Shown: piece by piece, positions 7,581 through 15,859 of the stretch
How positions within the stretch are numbered: position 1 is the first letter of the stretch
Layout: every line of letters starts with the position of its first letter
Source: Geobacter sp. UBA6151
GTDB taxonomy: Bacteria > Desulfobacterota > Desulfuromonadia > Geobacterales > Pseudopelobacteraceae
Length of the DNA stretch: 64,000 nucleotides
Assembly: GCA_002423105.1 (NCBI GenBank)
Contig: DIUT01000042.1
Span: 1-64,000, forward strand
Reading direction: 5' to 3'
Program-made: the position numbers and the translations under genes
The notes under the pieces: generated by a model
Database searches by the model: none
The model's input: the letters and a program-made list of their open reading frames with translations, nothing else
What the model was told of the DNA's origin: nothing

Positions 7581-7825
7581 GGAAAACCCTTAAAAACCAC
7601 ACTAAAAAAACGATCTAAATATCCCTGTTTTGATAATGATTTCCGGTCCTTCCAACTTGATTCCCTCCTGCTTTCCGGATCGCCGCGCATTTCATCATAC
7701 CCAACCGTTACCCATCCATTAGAACGTCGAAAGGCAACGACAACCTTTTTCTGCACTAACTCATCAAGCTCCTCGGAGTTGACAAAGCGGCGTGAAGCAT
7801 CTGAAAATATTGCCGGAACTATCAT
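7577..7825 (-). CDS. Small protein of unknown function, coupled to CheB
   Basis: 82 aa starting MIVPAIFSDASRRFVNSEEL. No signal peptide or membrane segment; the middle VVVAFRRSNGWVTVGYDEMRG may be a short beta unit and the tail is basic and hydrophobic (LDRFFSVVFKGFP). I do not recognise it. GAGAGGAG lies 8 bases upstream of the ATG, and the 4-base overlap with the CheB gene supports its reality. Confidence 0.6.
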   Translation of the reverse strand: MIVPAIFSDASRRFVNSEELDELVQKKVVVAFRRSNGWVTVGYDEMRGDPESRRESSWKDRKSLSKQGYLDRFFSVVFKGFP

Positions 7826-7880
7826 CAGCCTGACTCCTCTCCCGCAAAATAACACTGCATGCCGATAACACCATCTCTGC

Positions 7881-8291
7881 CTATTCCACCACCTCAAGCA
7901 TCCCTTTCATGCCCTTTTCCCGGTGGCTTTCGAAAAACAGCAACTTCTTGCTACAGTAGAACGGATATACGCCTGGTTTGGTGGGAGTAAACGCGACTAT
8001 TTTAGGATCGGATGCAAGGGGCAGATCAAAGGCGATCCCGGCTTCAGGCGCCTCCATCACGATATTGTGAGGAACCATCCCCGATTCCTTTCTGAATTTC
8101 AGTTCCACCGGCACCTGTACCTTGACGATGATCCGTTCCGGCTTGAAGAAGTAGCTTCCCCCCACAAGTTCCACCCGCTGTACGCCGTCACTATCGATCA
8201 GGGCTTTGACGGTTTTTTCCTCTCCCCACACCTGCATCGTAAGTACGATACTGACAATGACCAGACCAACAACCGCTGCAAGATTTTTCAT
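7881..8291 (-). CDS. Exported cupredoxin-like copper protein
   Basis: 136 aa. Signal peptide to about residue 26 (VIVSIVLTMQVWGEE). The mature part is a cupredoxin fold: VGGSYFFKPERIIVKVQVPVELKF, then the ligands His in MVPHNIV, Cys in PGVYPFYCSKK, His in SHREKGMKG and a Met two residues on, the order of a type 1 or CuA-like site. It has only the single Cys, so a mononuclear type 1 site is more likely. Probably a periplasmic electron carrier or copper binder. AGGAGG is 8 bases before the ATG; an in-frame GTG three codons earlier directly abuts the ribosome site and is rejected. It lies between SOD and the small gene/CheB. Confidence 0.82.
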   Translation of the reverse strand: MKNLAAVVGLVIVSIVLTMQVWGEEKTVKALIDSDGVQRVELVGGSYFFKPERIIVKVQVPVELKFRKESGMVPHNIVMEAPEAGIAFDLPLASDPKIVAFTPTKPGVYPFYCSKKLLFFESHREKGMKGMLEVVE

Positions 8292-8344
8292 TTCCTGCAC
8301 CTCCTTTTACGGTAAATTTCAAGCTTGTGCCTGAACTGCTTACT

Positions 8345-8923
8345 TCATTTAAGCCGGGCTTCGACTGCTCTCCAGTCAACATTTTTGAAAAACGCCTCAA
8401 TGTAATCAGCCCGCTTCAGGCCGTAATCCAGCATGAATGCATGCTCAAAGACATCCATAACCAATATCGGCATACAACCGGCCGGATGTCCCGCATCATG
8501 TTCATTGATCCAGCAGTTAAAGAGCTTGCCATTTACATTGTCCTGGTACAGAACCGCCCAGCCGATCCCGCGCATGGCGCCGACAGACTTGAAATCCTTC
8601 AGCCATGTTTCAATACTGCCAAAATCCTCAATTTTCTTACGTGCAAGACGGCTGCCGCTCTCCACAATCCCCTCGCCGCCCAGTACATTAAAATAGCATT
8701 CGTGGAGCCGCATACCGTTGAATTCCCAGCCCAGGCGTCGCTTCAATTCTGCAAACTCCGGTGTTGCCGTTTTATCCTCTTTCAGCATCTGCTCCAGGGT
8801 AGCCAGGACCTTGTTGGTATTGGTCACATAGCCCTGGTAGAGCGTGATGTGGTTTCTGATCAGTGCCTCGCTGAAGTCTTCCATACCGACAAGCTTTGCA
8901 TAGTCTTTTGCCGTGTAGGTCAT
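8345..8923 (-). CDS. Iron/manganese superoxide dismutase family protein
   Basis: 192 aa, the usual SOD length. Metal ligands can be followed: His in IRNHITLYQGYV, His in MRLHECYF, and Asp and His in VMDVFEHAFMLDYG, with the conserved AFFKNVDW end. The sequence is divergent: the usual HHxAYVxxLN becomes RNHITLYQGYVTNTN, and the stretch before the third ligand (INEHDAGHPAGCMPILVMD) differs from ordinary SODs. No signal peptide, so cytoplasmic. The start at 8923 has AGGAG. It sits in an operon with cytochrome c and cupredoxin genes, supporting a role in oxygen stress. Metal choice cannot be read from the sequence. Confidence 0.85.
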   Translation of the reverse strand: MTYTAKDYAKLVGMEDFSEALIRNHITLYQGYVTNTNKVLATLEQMLKEDKTATPEFAELKRRLGWEFNGMRLHECYFNVLGGEGIVESGSRLARKKIEDFGSIETWLKDFKSVGAMRGIGWAVLYQDNVNGKLFNCWINEHDAGHPAGCMPILVMDVFEHAFMLDYGLKRADYIEAFFKNVDWRAVEARLK

Positions 8924-8977
8924 GATTGTTCTCCTCTCTTGATTATTCCGGCGAACACCTTTGCCGTTCTGGGACAT

Positions 8978-9505
8978 TCATCGTATGGGCGGCGGCGCTC
9001 CGGGCGGCGCAGGCCGCGCATCCGGTGGCGGAGCATACCTGTTGTAACGCTGCGGTTGACGCGGGGCCACAACGCCGGGCACCTGATTACCCTTCGCATA
9101 CATACATTGCAGGTAATAGGAGTCATATCTACGTTGTGCCTCATAGCCATACACCCGCCCGCTATCAGCGCCTGCTGCCGAACCGATCAGCAAACCGCTT
9201 CCTGCGCCGATTGCCGCACCGGCGCCCACGTTTCCTGATACCGAACCGATCAAGGCCCCAAAACCAGCCCCAAGAATAGTTCCGATTGCCGCCCCTGAGA
9301 CCGTTGACTGACTACGTATTTCATCCGGCGTCAGCCCTATACCACGGCCGGCCCATGCCCGGCAGGCAGCGTCATCAACCTGGAACTCATCAAACGGCTT
9401 GTCGGAACCCGGATATACCTGCACGCCGGGGCCGGACGGTATGGTTGCACAGCCGGTCATGGTAGCGGCATAGATGAAAGCGATTATGAGTAGGCCTCGT
9501 TTCAT
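8978..9505 (-). CDS. Glycine-zipper lipoprotein
   Basis: 175 aa. Lipobox MTGCA at about 16-20. Residues about 70-115 form a glycine zipper (GAAIGTILGAGFGALIGSVSG, then GAGAAIGAGSGLLIGSAAG), which packs as membrane-embedded helices in the outer membrane or periplasm. The region before it (DDAACRAWAGR) and the YDSYYLQCMYAKGNQVP segment match the YMGG-like/DUF family of glycine-zipper lipoproteins. The tail is Pro-rich. GGAG precedes the ATG. Role unknown; such proteins are repeatedly seen with envelope-stress genes. Confidence 0.8.
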   Translation of the reverse strand: MKRGLLIIAFIYAATMTGCATIPSGPGVQVYPGSDKPFDEFQVDDAACRAWAGRGIGLTPDEIRSQSTVSGAAIGTILGAGFGALIGSVSGNVGAGAAIGAGSGLLIGSAAGADSGRVYGYEAQRRYDSYYLQCMYAKGNQVPGVVAPRQPQRYNRYAPPPDARPAPPGAPPPIR

Positions 9506-9514
9506 GGGAAACTC

Positions 9515-9910
9515 CTATTTCTCAGACGGTAAGACCGGTTGTTGCGGCTGGTCCCGTATATCGTCAGGTTCTGTCGGCACAACCTTCATCCAGCCGCTTG
9601 GACATTCCTTTATTGCCGGATAGTACCCTTGCGGGGAAGGGCAATAGTACCAATAGCCCTGTTCCGGTGGCTCGGAAGGCGCTTTCTGAATGTAGGTTTC
9701 CGGCTGCTTTTCAATGATGATCGGTGGTGGTACGTGATAATAGTAATCCGGATAGGGGTAGCGATACGGGTACGGAGATGGATAGGGCACCCCAAAGACC
9801 GGACCACCGATCCAGATGCCGCCATGGCGGTACCGTGCCTCAGCAGAGCTTATGCCGGCAACCAGCAACGCCGCTGTCACCATGATAATCAACAAAGGCT
9901 GTCTGTTCAT
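9515..9910 (-). CDS. Exported Tyr/Pro-rich protein
   Basis: 131 aa. Signal peptide to about residue 26 (VTAALLVAGISSAEA). The mature part begins with a Tyr/Pro-rich repeat (PYPSPYPYRYPYPDYYYHVPPP) and ends with a small Cys-containing motif, EQGYWYYCPSPQGYYPAIKECPSGWMKVVP. The W-Y-Y-C...Y-P-x-I-x-x-C-x-x-G-W pattern occurs in a family of small exported proteobacterial proteins of unknown function. GAGGGG is 6 bases before the ATG at 9910; the ATG two codons earlier abuts the ribosome site. It lies between cytochrome c and glycine-zipper genes. Confidence 0.75.
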   Translation of the reverse strand: MNRQPLLIIMVTAALLVAGISSAEARYRHGGIWIGGPVFGVPYPSPYPYRYPYPDYYYHVPPPIIIEKQPETYIQKAPSEPPEQGYWYYCPSPQGYYPAIKECPSGWMKVVPTEPDDIRDQPQQPVLPSEK

Positions 9911-9929
9911 GTACATCCCCTCAACCTGG

Positions 9930-10271
9930 TTACTTGTAGGTGTTGAGTATGTAATCGGCTATCTTTTCAGCATCCTGTTCCGATAAGGTTTTCTCATCGA
10001 ATGCGGTCATTCCCGGACCAGGTTTTCTCATCACTCCTATGAGGTCTTTGGAAGTATGCATGCCGTTCTTTTCACGATCCGCTTTTAAAAGTGTCTTTGC
10101 CGGATTGATGCTGTTGCCGCCGTTTGCATGGCAGGCGATGCAGTGCTGCTTGAATTCGGCTTCACCGGTAATCGGTTTGGAGGACGGTGTCGTGCATCCA
10201 CCGGCCGAGAAGGCAATGATGCCCAACAGCCCAACCTGCAGGCATGCTCTACGTGTGTTTTCGTTCTTCAT
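9930..10271 (-). CDS. Monohaem c-type cytochrome lipoprotein
   Basis: 113 aa. Signal region with lipobox SAGGC, then a class I cytochrome c domain (about 35-113) with one haem motif CIACH, the Met-ligand region KPGPGMTAFDEKTLSEQDAEKIADYI and a C-terminal helix. Size and layout fit small periplasmic electron carriers of the cytochrome c551/c553 type. AGGAGG lies before the ATG. It is the first gene after sigma-54 promoter P4 and appears to head a transcript running through SOD to the old yellow enzyme gene. Confidence 0.88.
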   Translation of the reverse strand: MKNENTRRACLQVGLLGIIAFSAGGCTTPSSKPITGEAEFKQHCIACHANGGNSINPAKTLLKADREKNGMHTSKDLIGVMRKPGPGMTAFDEKTLSEQDAEKIADYILNTYK

Positions 10272-10319
10272 GGTGCCTCCTGTGTCGTAGTTAGAATGCT
10301 CGACCATGGCATACACCTA

Positions 10320-10335
10320 TCAACAAGCGTACCAG
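10320..10335 (-). promoter_or_regulatory. Sigma-54 promoter P4 (cytochrome-SOD operon)
   Basis: Minus-strand CTGGTACGCTTGTTGA: -24 TGGTACG and -12 TTGA, so GA replaces GC. The start is predicted near 10309, 38 nt before the ATG. The upstream site pair at the standard distance supports it. Confidence 0.7.
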
Positions 10336-10360
10336 AGCGGGATACCGGCCCAAGAGATTG

Positions 10361-10373
10361 TAACAAGCTGATT
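10361..10373 (-). promoter_or_regulatory. IHF-like site of P4
   Basis: TAACAAGCTGATT fits YAAnnnnTTGATW with one mismatch, 28 bp upstream of the -24 GG. Confidence 0.5.
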
Positions 10374-10432
10374 GTACGGCGAAATTTTTCTAATAAACTC
10401 AATGAATGGCGGGGGTATGAGCGGAGCCGGCC

Positions 10433-10464
10433 GTCAATTTTGACGTATCTGTTATATGTGACTA
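10433..10464 (-). promoter_or_regulatory. Upstream activator site pair U4
   Basis: Half-sites GTCAATTTTGAC (10433) and GTTATATGTGAC (10451), starts 18 bp apart and exactly 100 bp upstream of the P4 GG. The pair overlaps the last codon of the gene ending at 10462. Confidence 0.75.
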
Positions 10465-11397
10465 GTTATGTGCCGTCTCAATCTGTTGCTGAAGCAGCAG
10501 TTGGTTTTTATGCTCTTTCGTCTTGGACCTGAGATAGTCCTTTTTCTCCAGATCAAAGAGCTGTTTTTTGTAGCGGGCCGTAAGGTCGTACCACTCATTG
10601 ATACTGACGTTGAAACGGGTTTGTTCAGGATGATGCGACGTATGCATGAAGGACTGGATTGCAAAATAGTAGCGTACCGCGTTGCGCTCAATGGAGCCGC
10701 GCGGTCCGCCGATATAGACCGGATTACCGCTACCGTCCGTCCCGGTCACCGTAAAGCCCGCTTTACGGCGCCCCAGTGTTGCAAAATAGAGCTTGGATGC
10801 AAGACGAAGCGCAACACTGTCGATGTAGGTATAGCTGACATGGACAAAGGTCGTACCCTCCCCGATGGCCAAGGCCTCAAACCGCATCTTGTGGTCCCTT
10901 GTGCCGAAAGGGCCTTCTCCTGCAGAAAGCATAATATCCAGATATCCCGGCTTCTGATCGACATTCCGGTAGCGGTATCGTATTTGGCGCGTATCTTCGG
11001 GGGTTTGGAATTCCTTTCGGCCTACATACAAGGTCAGCCGCCGGCTATCCGCCAGTTCCCGGTAGGTGCAGGCTTTGATATTGGGATGGAGAGCGACGAT
11101 ATCGCACCAGTGCGCCGGTACGGTCAGTGCATTGACCACACTGCTGAACGGGTAATGGAACAGTCCGTACACATCCACATGTACGGCGTCATCCTGCTCG
11201 ACAGACTCCAGAAACAGCGGCAGGCCGAAGCTGCTTGATTCCAGTCTGCCCCTGTTCTTTTGATAGGTCTTCTGCAGCAGTTCTTCGCTATGCCCCGGTT
11301 TTTCAGCAGATGCCGCACCAACAGAGCACTGCATCACAACCGCGATGATGAGCAGAAACAACAATGGTCTGTATCCAGGGGTATACACCGGCTTCAC
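10462..11397 (-). CDS. Exported protein of unknown function
   Basis: 311 aa. Signal peptide to about residue 31 (LLFLLIIAVVMQCSVGAASAE). The mature part has features of a lipid-binding or START-like fold (VDVYGLFHYPFSSVVNALTVPAHWCDIVALHPNIKACTY, then a long beta-rich middle and FVHVSYTYIDSVALRLASKLYFATLGR), but I cannot assign a family with confidence. The C-terminus is a charged, Gln-rich helix. Its ATG overlaps the stop of the GGDEF/EAL gene (ATGA), so it is translationally coupled to the KaiC-KaiB-EAL cluster and may act with it at the envelope. Confidence 0.75.
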   Translation of the reverse strand: MKPVYTPGYRPLLFLLIIAVVMQCSVGAASAEKPGHSEELLQKTYQKNRGRLESSSFGLPLFLESVEQDDAVHVDVYGLFHYPFSSVVNALTVPAHWCDIVALHPNIKACTYRELADSRRLTLYVGRKEFQTPEDTRQIRYRYRNVDQKPGYLDIMLSAGEGPFGTRDHKMRFEALAIGEGTTFVHVSYTYIDSVALRLASKLYFATLGRRKAGFTVTGTDGSGNPVYIGGPRGSIERNAVRYYFAIQSFMHTSHHPEQTRFNVSINEWYDLTARYKKQLFDLEKKDYLRSKTKEHKNQLLLQQQIETAHN

Positions 11398-13796
11398 AAG
11401 ACAGCAGGCAGACGAAGCAGGCTTGACTCAAACAGTTCGACCGGCAGCGGTTTGCTGAACAGGAACCCCTGTATTTCGTCACAGTTCAAAAGCCGCAGCA
11501 AACGCCACTGTTCCTCGGTTTCAACCCCCTCCGCCACCACTTTCAGCTTCAGAGAATGCGCCAGATTGATGATGGTTGAAACCAGCGCCAATCCTTCCGG
11601 CCCGGTAGTCATGTCGATTATGAACGAGCGATCGATCTTCAGTGTGTCCACCGGCAACTTTGCCAGATAACTGAGCGAAGAAAAGCCGGTGCCGAAATCA
11701 TCAATGGCAATACGTATGCCCATGTCACGGATCACCTGCAGGCTGGCAATGCTATACTTGACATCCTCCATGATCAGACTTTCGGTAATTTCCAGTTCCA
11801 GGCCGGATGCCGCATGCTCGTCAATGCTGATTGCCCGCTTGATTTCCGCAATAAAATCAGGGTGGCGCAGTTGCAACGGCGACACATTGACCGCGATGCG
11901 TACCGCAACCAGCCCCGCAGCACGCCAGCGCAGATAGTCTTCAATGGCTTTGTGCAGTGCCCAGCGCCCGACTTCATGGATCAATCCGGTTTCTTCCAAT
12001 ACCGGGATAAACCGGCCCGGATGCACCAGTCCGCTGCGCGGATCGTTCCAGCGGATCAGCGCTTCAGCACTGGTCACGTTACCGCCGGCCAGATTTACCT
12101 TGGGCTGGTAATGGAGCACGAACTCCTGCCCGTCAAGCGCCTGGTGCAACTGGTTCTCCAGGGTAAGCTTGCCCGCCAGGGCTTCTGTCATTTTCTGCGT
12201 GTAAAACAGGTAGTGGCTGCCCCGCTCCTTTGCCGTTTTAAGCGCAGCCTCAGCCTTTTTGAAAAGGGTATCGGCATCGGCGCCGTCGTCCGGATAGATT
12301 GCCACCCCGGCCTTGAAGGAAATCCGTAATACAGAGCCATGCAGGTGAAAAGGATGCACCTGGAAAGCCTGCATCTTTTTTTCAAGAAGCCGCGCCACGT
12401 TTCCTTCCTGACGTATTTCCGGAAGCACCACGGCAAAATGGTCCGCATCCAGATGCGCCAGCAGGCCGGCGTCGCCCACAGCACTCTTCAGCCACTCCGC
12501 CACCTGCCGCAGCAGGTCATCACCAGCCGGCTGGCCAAGACTGTCGTTGATGTTCCTGAATCGTTCCAGATCGATCAGAAACAGGGCAAGCTTGTGCCCG
12601 TTACTGTCAGCGCTGCGCATGTACTGCGTCATCCGGTCAAGAAACAGGGTGCGATTGGCGAGTCCGGTCAGATCATCGTAGTAGGCCAGGTAGTTGAGCC
12701 GCTCCTGCTTGCTGATGTGATCCAGCGCAAAGGAGATGTCGCCGGTCAGTTCCGTTAAGAGCTTCATCTCCTCTTCATGGAAAAAATCTATCTCGCCGGC
12801 ATACAGTGCAAATGCCCCTATCGCCTGCTCCGCAACGGTCAGCGGGAAAATTGCCATGGAGCGGACTCCGGATTCGCCGTACTCCTTGACAAACAAAACT
12901 CTGGGGTCGTTTTTAGAATCATTGGACACAACAACCTGCTTATCCCTGATTGCCCGTGCAAGTAGAGTCGTAGACGCCCTCTCACTCGAGGACAGCACGT
13001 CCTTTATGGCGGTCATTAGTTTTTCATCCTTGCCCGCCGAGGCCACCGGGACTATCTTGGCCGTGCTCCGATCCACAATGGCGATCAAGGACATGCGGAA
13101 GCCGCCGGCTTCCACCGCAATCCGGCACACTTCCCTGAACAGCCCGTCACGGTCATGAGCATGCACAATCAGCGTGTTGACACTGCTCAACATGACATAG
13201 ACACGGTTTAAGTAAGCGATCCTGTTTTCCGTTTCCTTACGCTCGGTGATGTTAACGTGCATAACAACGGCGCCATTTGGATGATTAGCAGCCAGTGGGG
13301 TCACGGTCATCAGGAACCAGCGCTGTTCCCCTGGCGAATGGCAGGAATACTCCAGGGAAAACTGTATGTTTTCGCCGGCCAGCACGGAACGGATGCCGGC
13401 AGCAGCCTGTCCGGCTTCAGGCGCATCATCTCCCGATGCACGGTCGCACATATCCAGGTAATTGAGTCCAACACCATACAGAGGACTTTGCAGCAGATTC
13501 GCATCGGCAAATCGACGCCAGGACTCGTTCACCGAGATGATCCGTCCCGGGGCGTCCAGCAGGGCTATACTCGCGGGCAGCGCGTTGAGAATGGCTTCCT
13601 GCTTGGCTGCCTCGCTGTAACGTAAATGCTCCTGGGCACGCCGCAACAGGACCGTCCGGCCAGTGCGGTCCGCCACCGTATCCACCTCGCCGGCAGTCAA
13701 CTCTTCCAGCCGTTGTTCGGTGCTGTGCAGCATCTCGATTAACGCAGAAATTTCTTCACGCGCCTCGGCACTATCCGGAAATTTGCGCGGCTTCAT
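11394..13796 (-). CDS. PAS-GAF-GGDEF-EAL c-di-GMP protein
   Basis: 800 aa, cytoplasmic. Order: an N-terminal helical region (1-75), a PAS domain (about 80-190, ASIALLDAPGRIISVNESW), a GAF domain (about 200-355), a GGDEF domain (about 365-530) and an EAL domain (about 545-795). The GGDEF motif is degenerate (LDADHF in place of GGDEF), so cyclase activity is not expected. The EAL domain keeps AEALIRW, the metal-binding DDFGTGFSSLSYL, KIDRSFI and EGVETEEQW, so c-di-GMP hydrolysis is likely, possibly tuned by GTP bound to the degenerate domain. It overlaps KaiB by 4 bases and the next gene by 4 bases, a tightly coupled operon. Confidence 0.92.
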   Translation of the reverse strand: MKPRKFPDSAEAREEISALIEMLHSTEQRLEELTAGEVDTVADRTGRTVLLRRAQEHLRYSEAAKQEAILNALPASIALLDAPGRIISVNESWRRFADANLLQSPLYGVGLNYLDMCDRASGDDAPEAGQAAAGIRSVLAGENIQFSLEYSCHSPGEQRWFLMTVTPLAANHPNGAVVMHVNITERKETENRIAYLNRVYVMLSSVNTLIVHAHDRDGLFREVCRIAVEAGGFRMSLIAIVDRSTAKIVPVASAGKDEKLMTAIKDVLSSSERASTTLLARAIRDKQVVVSNDSKNDPRVLFVKEYGESGVRSMAIFPLTVAEQAIGAFALYAGEIDFFHEEEMKLLTELTGDISFALDHISKQERLNYLAYYDDLTGLANRTLFLDRMTQYMRSADSNGHKLALFLIDLERFRNINDSLGQPAGDDLLRQVAEWLKSAVGDAGLLAHLDADHFAVVLPEIRQEGNVARLLEKKMQAFQVHPFHLHGSVLRISFKAGVAIYPDDGADADTLFKKAEAALKTAKERGSHYLFYTQKMTEALAGKLTLENQLHQALDGQEFVLHYQPKVNLAGGNVTSAEALIRWNDPRSGLVHPGRFIPVLEETGLIHEVGRWALHKAIEDYLRWRAAGLVAVRIAVNVSPLQLRHPDFIAEIKRAISIDEHAASGLELEITESLIMEDVKYSIASLQVIRDMGIRIAIDDFGTGFSSLSYLAKLPVDTLKIDRSFIIDMTTGPEGLALVSTIINLAHSLKLKVVAEGVETEEQWRLLRLLNCDEIQGFLFSKPLPVELFESSLLRLPAVL

Positions 13797-14083
13797 GAAC
13801 TGGGGGCGGCCAGCCCCAAAGCCTGCAAGAGCGGCTGTGTCTGACTCAGCGTGCCGACGATTATGCGAACCGGGGATGGTACAAGCTTGACCAGTGCCGG
13901 TGTCATGAAGATGGCATCTGCCAGTGCGCGTTTCGGTTCTTTAAACACATCAATGACTTCTATCTCATGACGATCAGGCAGGTATTCACGGCACAGCAGG
14001 CCAAGATTGGCAAGGGCCTGCGCGGAGTTCAGCGCATCGCCTGCGACATACAGCCGGAATTTATATATGACCCGGCGACTCAT
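13793..14083 (-). CDS. kaiB: KaiB family protein
   Basis: 96 aa with the thioredoxin-like KaiB sequence: YKFRLYVAGDALNSAQALANLGLLCREYLPDRHEIEVIDVFKEPKRALADAIFMTPALVKLVPSPVRIIVGTL. Both the FRLYVAG start and the IFMTPALVKLxPxPxRxIVG signature are textbook. In cyanobacteria KaiB binds the CI ring of KaiC; outside cyanobacteria KaiB-KaiC pairs without KaiA are linked to stress adaptation rather than a clock. It overlaps kaiC and the EAL gene by 4 bases on each side. Confidence 0.93.
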   Translation of the reverse strand: MSRRVIYKFRLYVAGDALNSAQALANLGLLCREYLPDRHEIEVIDVFKEPKRALADAIFMTPALVKLVPSPVRIIVGTLSQTQPLLQALGLAAPSS

Positions 14084-15825
14084 GGCCGGCCCTCTTTCTC
14101 ACCCGCAATTGCCGCATCAGCCCCGCGCAACTCATTAATCTGGGTCCGTCCCCGCGACCGCTCCCCCTCATGGTTCCGGGTGGAGCGGACCAGCAACTCT
14201 TTCTCGAGCTGTTTTGCAGCCAGTAACGTTTTCAACGACTTCAAACGCACTTCCAGTTCAGCCTCTTCAGCATCAAGCGTGACCCGTTTCAGCTTCGCTT
14301 CGGCCTCGGCAGCCTCGGCTGCGACACGCTCGGCACGTTCCTTTTCCCAACGCAACGTACCCATCAACACTTCGCCCCCGGCGGTGTACGTGTCAGCCAG
14401 GGTCACACCGCTGTCACTCAGGATCAATTCGCGCACCTGGTTGGAATGGGCTGTCCCGCGAGACTTGACAATGGACAGACCCCGGTTGCGCTCTCCGGCC
14501 TGCACCAGATAGCTGAGATGTATCCAGGTATCTGCAAGCGACGATATCTGTAGTGATGAACCGCTTTGCGCGCGGTTTGACATCTCGTCCAGCAGGCTGG
14601 TGCAGACCAGGGTAATCCCGTCCCCCTTCGCCCAGTCGATAAGACGGTCGGCCACACTTTGCGCCGTCAGATCATTACCGGATTTGTACCAGGTTGACAC
14701 CGGATCGATCACCAGACACCGGGCTTCATGCTCCCTGGCAAAGGCCTTGACCCGCACCAGATAGGTCTCTGCGCTACCGGCTATGGAGCGGGCCGAGATC
14801 ATGCGCAGACAGCCGTTTTTCAGATAGTGATCCAGTCTGATTCCCACCGAGGCCAGGTTGCGGACCACCTCGCTACAATCCGAATCAAAACTGACGAACA
14901 ACGTGCGCTCACCACGTCGGCAGGCTGCTTCAGCAAAGGCGGCGCTCAAGGTCGTTTTGGCCGTGCCTGAGTAACCGGTGATCAACACACTGGCGCCTCG
15001 GTAGTAGCCGCCGCCCAGCATGGTATCAAGACGCTCCACACCGCTGGAAACACGCTCGTTGCTCATTTGGGCATTAAGGCGGCCCGGTGTGCGTACATCG
15101 GCCACCTCAAACCCTTTGGCACCGATCAGAAACGGCGCTTCATTCTCGTCAAAGCTGGAGCCGCGATACTTCTGAACCCGCAGGTTGCGATGGGACACGC
15201 CCAGCGCCACGCTGTGGCTCAGGATGACTGCGCAGTCCACCATGAACTGCATGCAACCAAAGGTCTGCTGGATAACGGAAATCGTCTCATCTCCACCGGC
15301 CTTGGCCGTTATGATACCGGTCAACTCGTGGTCCAGTAACCAGGCATGCAAGCGGTAGACTTCCCGCCGCTTCTTCGCCGGGTCAGTCAGCAGTGCCAAT
15401 ACGATATCCAGAGCATCGAACACGATGCGCCGCGCTCCCATCTCCTTGATCCGGCTCTCCAGTGCCGCCAGCATCCCGCCCAGATCAAAATCACCGGACT
15501 GAATCAGGTCAGGCAGCGGCTGGGCATCCAGAAAATAGAGTTTTTTCCGTTGCAGTTCCGGCAGCTTCCATCCAAAACTTTCGGCATTGGCCATAATCCG
15601 CTTCGACGTCTCTTCAAAGGCAACAAAGACACCCGGCTCCTTGCAATCCTGTGCGCCGTGCACCAGAAATTGCAGCGAAAATACGGTCTTGCCGGAACCT
15701 GCCCCCCCCATCAGCAGGGTCGTGCGACCGTGTGGCAAACCACCGCCGGTAATTTCATCGAAACCGGTGATTCCGGTTGGCGCTTTGTTTGGTACGGCGG
15801 AAACAGAAGATTGGATCGGCTTCAT
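14080..15825 (-). CDS. kaiC: KaiC-like double-domain ATPase
   Basis: 581 aa with two RecA-like KaiC domains and a C-terminal coiled coil (about 490-560, rich in Glu, Ala, Lys). The CI domain has Walker A GGAGSGKT and the catalytic Glu pair in AFEETSK. The CII domain has a variant Walker A (GYSGTAKTT) and SFDSD where clock KaiC has EE. The CII phosphorylation region reads SSLQISSLADTW, so the Ser/Thr sites of clock KaiC (HISTITDT) appear as two Ser. No kaiA is present. The start at 15825 has GAAGGGGA; the frame opens 5 codons earlier. Partner of the coupled kaiB; output may pass to the EAL protein. Confidence 0.92.
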   Translation of the reverse strand: MKPIQSSVSAVPNKAPTGITGFDEITGGGLPHGRTTLLMGGAGSGKTVFSLQFLVHGAQDCKEPGVFVAFEETSKRIMANAESFGWKLPELQRKKLYFLDAQPLPDLIQSGDFDLGGMLAALESRIKEMGARRIVFDALDIVLALLTDPAKKRREVYRLHAWLLDHELTGIITAKAGGDETISVIQQTFGCMQFMVDCAVILSHSVALGVSHRNLRVQKYRGSSFDENEAPFLIGAKGFEVADVRTPGRLNAQMSNERVSSGVERLDTMLGGGYYRGASVLITGYSGTAKTTLSAAFAEAACRRGERTLFVSFDSDCSEVVRNLASVGIRLDHYLKNGCLRMISARSIAGSAETYLVRVKAFAREHEARCLVIDPVSTWYKSGNDLTAQSVADRLIDWAKGDGITLVCTSLLDEMSNRAQSGSSLQISSLADTWIHLSYLVQAGERNRGLSIVKSRGTAHSNQVRELILSDSGVTLADTYTAGGEVLMGTLRWEKERAERVAAEAAEAEAKLKRVTLDAEEAELEVRLKSLKTLLAAKQLEKELLVRSTRNHEGERSRGRTQINELRGADAAIAGEKEGRP

Positions 15826-15859
15826 ACGGTTCCCCTTCATACTTCAGTAATGCTAATCA

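Noticed and set aside
8327..9238. Open frame of 303 codons on the plus strand
   Set aside because: Spans the antisense of SOD and the glycine-zipper gene; no coherent domain.
13793..15825. A circadian clock system
   Set aside because: kaiA is absent and the KaiC second ATPase site is altered; a stress role is more likely than timekeeping.
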